DNA of 38,380 nt from an uncultured Flavobacteriaceae bacterium (GTDB lineage Bacteria; Bacteroidota; Bacteroidia; Flavobacteriales; Flavobacteriaceae): the NCBI GenBank assembly GCA_913043275.1, contig CAJWLL010000018.1:1-38380 (forward strand), in the 5' to 3' direction. Below the pieces are notes generated by a model. It had not been told where the DNA came from, searched no databases, and saw only the letters and a program-made list of their open reading frames with translations. Positions 34,157-38,380 of this stretch are shown in pieces (within the stretch, counting starts at the first letter, position 1; each line of letters begins with the position of its first letter). The position numbers were made by a program, and so were the translations under genes.

Positions 34157-37075
34157 ATGAAATTAAAGGTCATTTTTTTATTATCGCTGACTTTGCTCTT
34201 TTTAGCTTGTTCTGAACAAACTAAAAAAACTACTTATGTTAACCCTTTTATAGGAACAGGTGCACATGGCCATACGTTCCCAGGGGCAACATCCCCCTCT
34301 GGTATGGTACAACTAAGCCCCGATACCAGAGTAGGTAACTGGGACGCATGTTCTGGATATCATTATAGCGATTCCGGTATTCTCGGATTTTCCCACACTC
34401 ACTTGTCTGGGACTGGCTCTATAGATTTAGGGGATCTTTTGATTCGGCCTACTTTGCGATCATTGTCATCAATAATTGATGATGGAAAAATCACAACCAC
34501 CTCTTTCAAACATTCAAACGAGGTAGCCACACCTGGATACTACAAGGTCTTGCTCGATAAGGAATCAATTACTTGTGAGTTGTCGGCAACACGCCGTACT
34601 GGTATTCATCGATATTCATTCCCAGATGGAGCTCGGTCACATATTATATTGGATTTATCACATGAATTATACAATGAAACGGCAGAATTGCAAATACAAT
34701 CTATTACCGAAAATGAAATAAGTGGTTACCGCTTTTCTAAGGGGTGGGTCGAAAATCAACGCTTTTTTTTTGTTGCTCGTTTTTCACAGCCTTGGGAAAG
34801 TATTAATGTGTTGTCAAATGGAAAATCTATGGATCCAGTATTGCCTTATTCATCTGATGATATAAGAGTTGAGCTTTCGTGGAATGATTTGATAAACCAG
34901 CAAATAGAAATAAATGTTGGCATTTCAGCGGTTAGCATTGATGGGGCCAGACAAAATCTGGAATCAGAAGCTCCAGTTTTTGATTTTGATGCGTACAAGA
35001 AAAAGGCCGAAAAAAAATGGGATGACCAACTAGGAGTGATTTCCATAAATAGTGATAATGAAGATGCCAAGGCAATTTTCTATTCGGCTTTATACCACAG
35101 TTCCATAGCCCCATATACTTTAAGCGATATAGGTGGTGATTATAGGGGGGTTGATGGAAAAATCTATAATGATCCAAGTCAAAATCATTATACCTCACTT
35201 TCTCTTTGGGATACATTCAGGACTTGGAATCCAATGATGACACTACTGGATGACAAATTTGTGGTTGAAATTATCAATTCAATGTTGGCCCATTATAAGC
35301 AAACAGGAGAATTATCCATTTGGCCTCTATGGGGAAACGAAACGGGCTCTATGATTGGCTACCATTCGGTTTCCGTGATAGCCGATGCTTGGATGAAAGG
35401 GATTCGTGGATTTGATGGGGAGTTGGCACTAGAAGCTATGATTGCCAGTTCAAATAAATCAAGAAAAGGAAATGACCTTTACCGAAAATTTGGTTTTATC
35501 CCAGCCAACAATAAATCTGAATCTGTATCGGTCCTACTTGAATCGGCCTATGATGATTGGTGTATTTCTTTAATGGCCAATTCACTGGGAAATGAAAAAG
35601 TAGCTAGAGAATACGAAAAAAGGGCCTATAATTATCAGCATGTTTTTGACGGGAATACTCTTTTTTTTCGGGGAAAAAGAGCGGACGGAAGCTGGACGAG
35701 TCCCTTCAACCCGTTTGAAGTATCCCGGGATTTGACTGAAGCGACTTCCTGGCAATATCGTTTTTTTGTTCCACATGATATCCAAGGTTTGGTCAATTTG
35801 TTTGGGGGAAAGGAACCTTTTGTCGATGCTTTAGATTCCTTGTTTATAGCCCAATCAAAGGTGGATCAACACGCGTCTGACATCACCGGATTGATGGGGC
35901 AGTATGCCCATGGAAATGAACCAAGTCATCACATGGCCTATCTGTATTCTTACATTGGCCAGCCGCATAAAACCCAATATTGGGTGAACAAATTGCAAGA
36001 TGAAATGTATACCAATAGTCCGGAAGGAATAAGTGGAAATGAAGACTGTGGCCAGATGTCGGCCTGGCATATTATGAGCAGTCTGGGTTTTTATCCTGTA
36101 TGCCCAGGAAGTAACCAATATATTCTCACTACGCCTCGATTCGAAGAAATCATTGTGCAGTTGGGAAATGGTAAAAAACTGATTATTAAAACCAATAAGA
36201 GCCCAAGTAAAGCACCCTATATTAAAATGGTGTCGATGAATGGTGTGGAACTAAATACCCCTTTTATCACACATCAACAACTTACTGCTGGAGGAACTTT
36301 ATTTTTTGAATTAACGGACATGCAATCGAATGAAGTTCAAAACGATTCTGTTCTTCCATACTCTCTTTCATCCGGTTCTTTGGTATCGGTTCCATATATT
36401 ACCAATAGTTTCAATCAGTTCATAGAAAATTGTGAAATAGAAATGGGTGTGGCCACTAAAGGTGCAACTATTTATTATACATTGGATGGATCGCAACCCA
36501 CTGAGACATCAATTAAATATAAACACCCATTTATACTGACAAACTCTACTAGGCTAAAAATGAAAGCCTTCAAAGAAGGTTATACACCTAGTAAAATTCA
36601 TTCTATAGAGATCAATCAAACTTCCTTCCTTCCTGCATTGAACTATCAGTTGAATAAAAATGGAGTCCATTATCAATATTTCGAAGGACAGTTTTCGAAA
36701 GTGGCCGATTTGGAGGGACAGGAGTCTATCAAAGAAGGTTACCTGCAAAATTTTTCCATAAGTGACGCTCAGCAAGAGGATTATTTTGGCTTTAAGTATA
36801 ACGCCTATATTGAAATCCCAGAAGATGGATTTTATGAATTCTATACCATATCAGATGATGGTTCTGTATTGTGGATAGACGGACAAAAAGTAGTGGATAA
36901 TGATGGTGGACATGCTGCCATAAAGGCTAGTGACATAATTGCACTGGAAAAAGGGGTACACCAATTAGAAGTCAGTTACATAGAAGATTACGAAGGGAAT
37001 TCGCTTGAAATTGGCATGAGTGTTCAAGGAAAGACAGGCAAACCTATTAGAGATAATATGTTGTGGAGGAGATGA
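34157..37075 (+). CDS. GH92 alpha-mannosidase lipoprotein with CHB_HEX_C- and PA14-like domains
   Basis: A 972-aa exported glycoside hydrolase. Residues 1-18 form a signal peptide ending in LLFLAC, so Cys18 is the expected lipidation site. The GH92 domain (about 26-725) opens with YVNPFIGTGAHGHTFPGATS and SPSGMVQLSPDTR. It contains GNEPSH (586-591) and GNEDCGQMSAWHIMSSLGFY (627-646), which hold the conserved acidic residues of the family. GH92 enzymes are Ca-dependent inverting exo-alpha-mannosidases acting on N-glycans and mannans. A chitobiase/HexB C-terminal-like domain follows (about 757-820, TIYYTLDGSQPTE), then a PA14-like domain (about 839-965, FYEFYTISDDGSVLWIDGQK) that may bind glycans. 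A FucP-like transporter gene follows after 65 bases. Confidence 0.9.
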   Translation: MKLKVIFLLSLTLLFLACSEQTKKTTYVNPFIGTGAHGHTFPGATSPSGMVQLSPDTRVGNWDACSGYHYSDSGILGFSHTHLSGTGSIDLGDLLIRPTLRSLSSIIDDGKITTTSFKHSNEVATPGYYKVLLDKESITCELSATRRTGIHRYSFPDGARSHIILDLSHELYNETAELQIQSITENEISGYRFSKGWVENQRFFFVARFSQPWESINVLSNGKSMDPVLPYSSDDIRVELSWNDLINQQIEINVGISAVSIDGARQNLESEAPVFDFDAYKKKAEKKWDDQLGVISINSDNEDAKAIFYSALYHSSIAPYTLSDIGGDYRGVDGKIYNDPSQNHYTSLSLWDTFRTWNPMMTLLDDKFVVEIINSMLAHYKQTGELSIWPLWGNETGSMIGYHSVSVIADAWMKGIRGFDGELALEAMIASSNKSRKGNDLYRKFGFIPANNKSESVSVLLESAYDDWCISLMANSLGNEKVAREYEKRAYNYQHVFDGNTLFFRGKRADGSWTSPFNPFEVSRDLTEATSWQYRFFVPHDIQGLVNLFGGKEPFVDALDSLFIAQSKVDQHASDITGLMGQYAHGNEPSHHMAYLYSYIGQPHKTQYWVNKLQDEMYTNSPEGISGNEDCGQMSAWHIMSSLGFYPVCPGSNQYILTTPRFEEIIVQLGNGKKLIIKTNKSPSKAPYIKMVSMNGVELNTPFITHQQLTAGGTLFFELTDMQSNEVQNDSVLPYSLSSGSLVSVPYITNSFNQFIENCEIEMGVATKGATIYYTLDGSQPTETSIKYKHPFILTNSTRLKMKAFKEGYTPSKIHSIEINQTSFLPALNYQLNKNGVHYQYFEGQFSKVADLEGQESIKEGYLQNFSISDAQQEDYFGFKYNAYIEIPEDGFYEFYTISDDGSVLWIDGQKVVDNDGGHAAIKASDIIALEKGVHQLEVSYIEDYEGNSLEIGMSVQGKTGKPIRDNMLWRR

Positions 37076-37140
37076 TGACGGTTTAATTCATTTATTATCT
37101 AGAAAACAAAAAAAATATGATTATAATTTAAGAGGAAATA

Positions 37141-38380
37141 TGAGTGAAGCGAAACTTTTGAATGATTTTAGAGGTGAGCGGCAACGAAGTTATTTAATTC
37201 CATTGGCGTTTTTGACCTTGCTGTTTTTTATGTGGGGGTTTATTACCAGTATGAATGATATTTTGATTCCGCATTTTCAAAATGTGTTTCAGTTGTCACA
37301 CTTACAGGCAATGCTTATACAATTCTGCTTTTTTGGTGCATACTTTATTATTTCTGCTATATATTTCTTCTCTTCCATCCGTCATGGCGATCTGATTTCA
37401 AAAATAGGTTATAAAAAAGGTATAATTTTAGGCCTGTTGATTATGACTTTTGGCTGTCTCTTATTTTACCCGGCTGCCGAATTAAAACTTTATTCTTTAT
37501 TTCTTTCGGCATTATTCATTCTAGCTTCTGGTATGACATTACTGCAAATAGCCGCCAACCCTTATGTTGCACTTTTAGGAAAACCCAAAAATGCAGCTGG
37601 GCGGTTGAACCTGACGCAAGCGGTAAATTCTTTCGGTACAACTGTTGGGCCTTTGATTGGTGCTTATTTTATTTTTTCTCCAGTCAGTGATATGTTACAT
37701 GTAGATGTCAAATCAATACAAGTGCCTTACTTGACGCTGGCCGTAATACTTGGAATATTGGCGATTTTTTTCGTTTTTGCCAACCTACCAAAGTTAACAG
37801 AAAACACCAGTGTGGTAAAAGGATTGGGTGCTATTAAGTACCGTCATCTTGTTCTAGGCGCTGTCTGTATTTTTATGTATGTAGGAGGCGAAGTGACGAT
37901 TGGCAGTACATTGATTCGTTTTCTCAATCTGGATAATATTGCAGGGCTTAGTGAAAAAGAGGCAAGTGTGTTTCTGGCATTTTATTGGGGAGGATTGATG
38001 GTTGGTCGTTTTTTTGGAGCGATAGCGCTATCAAATATGAAAAGTAATGCCATACGGAGCGCTGCTTTTGGAGCGGTGGTTGTTTTGTCATTTGTTACCA
38101 TTTACTTTTTGATTAGAGAAAGAACATCATTAATATGGCTTGGACTGGTCTTGTTTAATTTGGTATCGTTCATCGCTGGAGGGTACAAGCCCAACAGAAC
38201 GTTGGGGTTGTTTGCTGCTATAGTTATTTTCTTAATTCTAATTGCACTCTTTGCTCAGGGAGAGGTGGCAATGTGGGCAATCTTAAGTGTCGGTTTATTC
38301 AATTCGATCATGTGGTCCAATATTTTCACTTTAGCGATTGATGGGTTGGGAAAATATACAAGTCAGGGATCGTCTGTATT
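37141..38380 (+). CDS. FucP/GluP-like sugar MFS transporter (3' end outside window)
   Basis: The frame stays open from ATG at 37141 to the window end (413 codons), so the gene is partial. It is a major facilitator with about eleven hydrophobic segments visible. The first segment reads LIPLAFLTLLFFMWGFITSM, followed by NDILIPHFQN, LQIAANPYVALLG, RLNLTQAVNSFGTTVGP and MYVGGEVTIGS, all characteristic of the fucose/glucose-galactose permease (FucP/GluP) group of sugar:H+ symporters. A purine-rich AAGAGGAAAT precedes the start. Its position after the GH92 gene suggests it imports mannose released from glycans, but sugar specificity cannot be read from the sequence. Confidence 0.9.

Noticed and set aside
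1..38380. tRNA, rRNA, CRISPR arrays and insertion sequences
   Set aside because: Reading by eye I saw no cloverleaf-like segment with a GTTCGAATC-type T arm, no regularly spaced long repeats and no transposase frame. A covariance or repeat search would be needed to exclude faint cases.

Overview
The window looks like a stretch of chromosome from a low-GC member of the Bacteroidota, most likely a marine-type Flavobacteriia. The grounds are the fused LpxC-FabZ, the fused HisB, the type IX secretion regulator PorX, the conserved serC-serA-acyl-CoA reductase-ferredoxin neighbourhood, weak or absent Shine-Dalgarno sites, and several TAnnTTTG-type promoter elements. Most of the window is core metabolism. 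I see no rRNA, tRNA, CRISPR array, insertion sequence, prophage or integrase.

Layout. (1) 87-1213: msrA and folE, translationally overlapping. (2) 1210-4710, minus strand: serC, serA and a small membrane protein, preceded by a LuxC-like acyl-CoA reductase. A 2[4Fe-4S] ferredoxin and ychF diverge from the reductase (4776-6232). (3) 6545-10996: parE-parC, both subunits of topoisomerase IV. (4) 11074-13195: a small lipoprotein and an XRE repressor on the minus strand, facing an M14 carboxypeptidase on the plus strand. The 255-base intergenic region is packed with TTGTAAAC boxes. (5) 13290-16384: an Lrp/AsnC regulator and PEP carboxylase. (6) 16381-19847, minus strand: aroB, a DUF4258-like protein, tsaE and porX. 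(7) 20352-26628: lpxD, lpxC/fabZ, lpxA, efp, sucD, fabG and an SPFH protein, combining lipid A, fatty acid and central metabolism functions. (8) 26636-33846: a complete histidine operon hisGDCBHAF(IE), preceded by what looks like a textbook ribosome-mediated attenuator. (9) 33895-38380: a headless relic of a VCBS/FG-GAP-type protein, then a GH92 alpha-mannosidase lipoprotein and a FucP-like sugar transporter cut by the window end. Together the last two look like a small mannose-scavenging locus.

The most informative non-coding structures are the his attenuator (26660-26778) and the XRE operator array (11863-12117). In the attenuator, the two His codons, the leader stop codon, an 11-bp antiterminator and a 9-bp terminator are placed as the classical mechanism requires. 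In the operator array, one box overlaps the repressor start and others overlap a -7 element in front of the peptidase gene. Smaller points of interest are candidate leaderless starts, the decayed gene upstream of the GH92 gene, and the conserved but functionally unassigned acyl-CoA reductase/ferredoxin pair. I did not find a clearly new multi-gene system.
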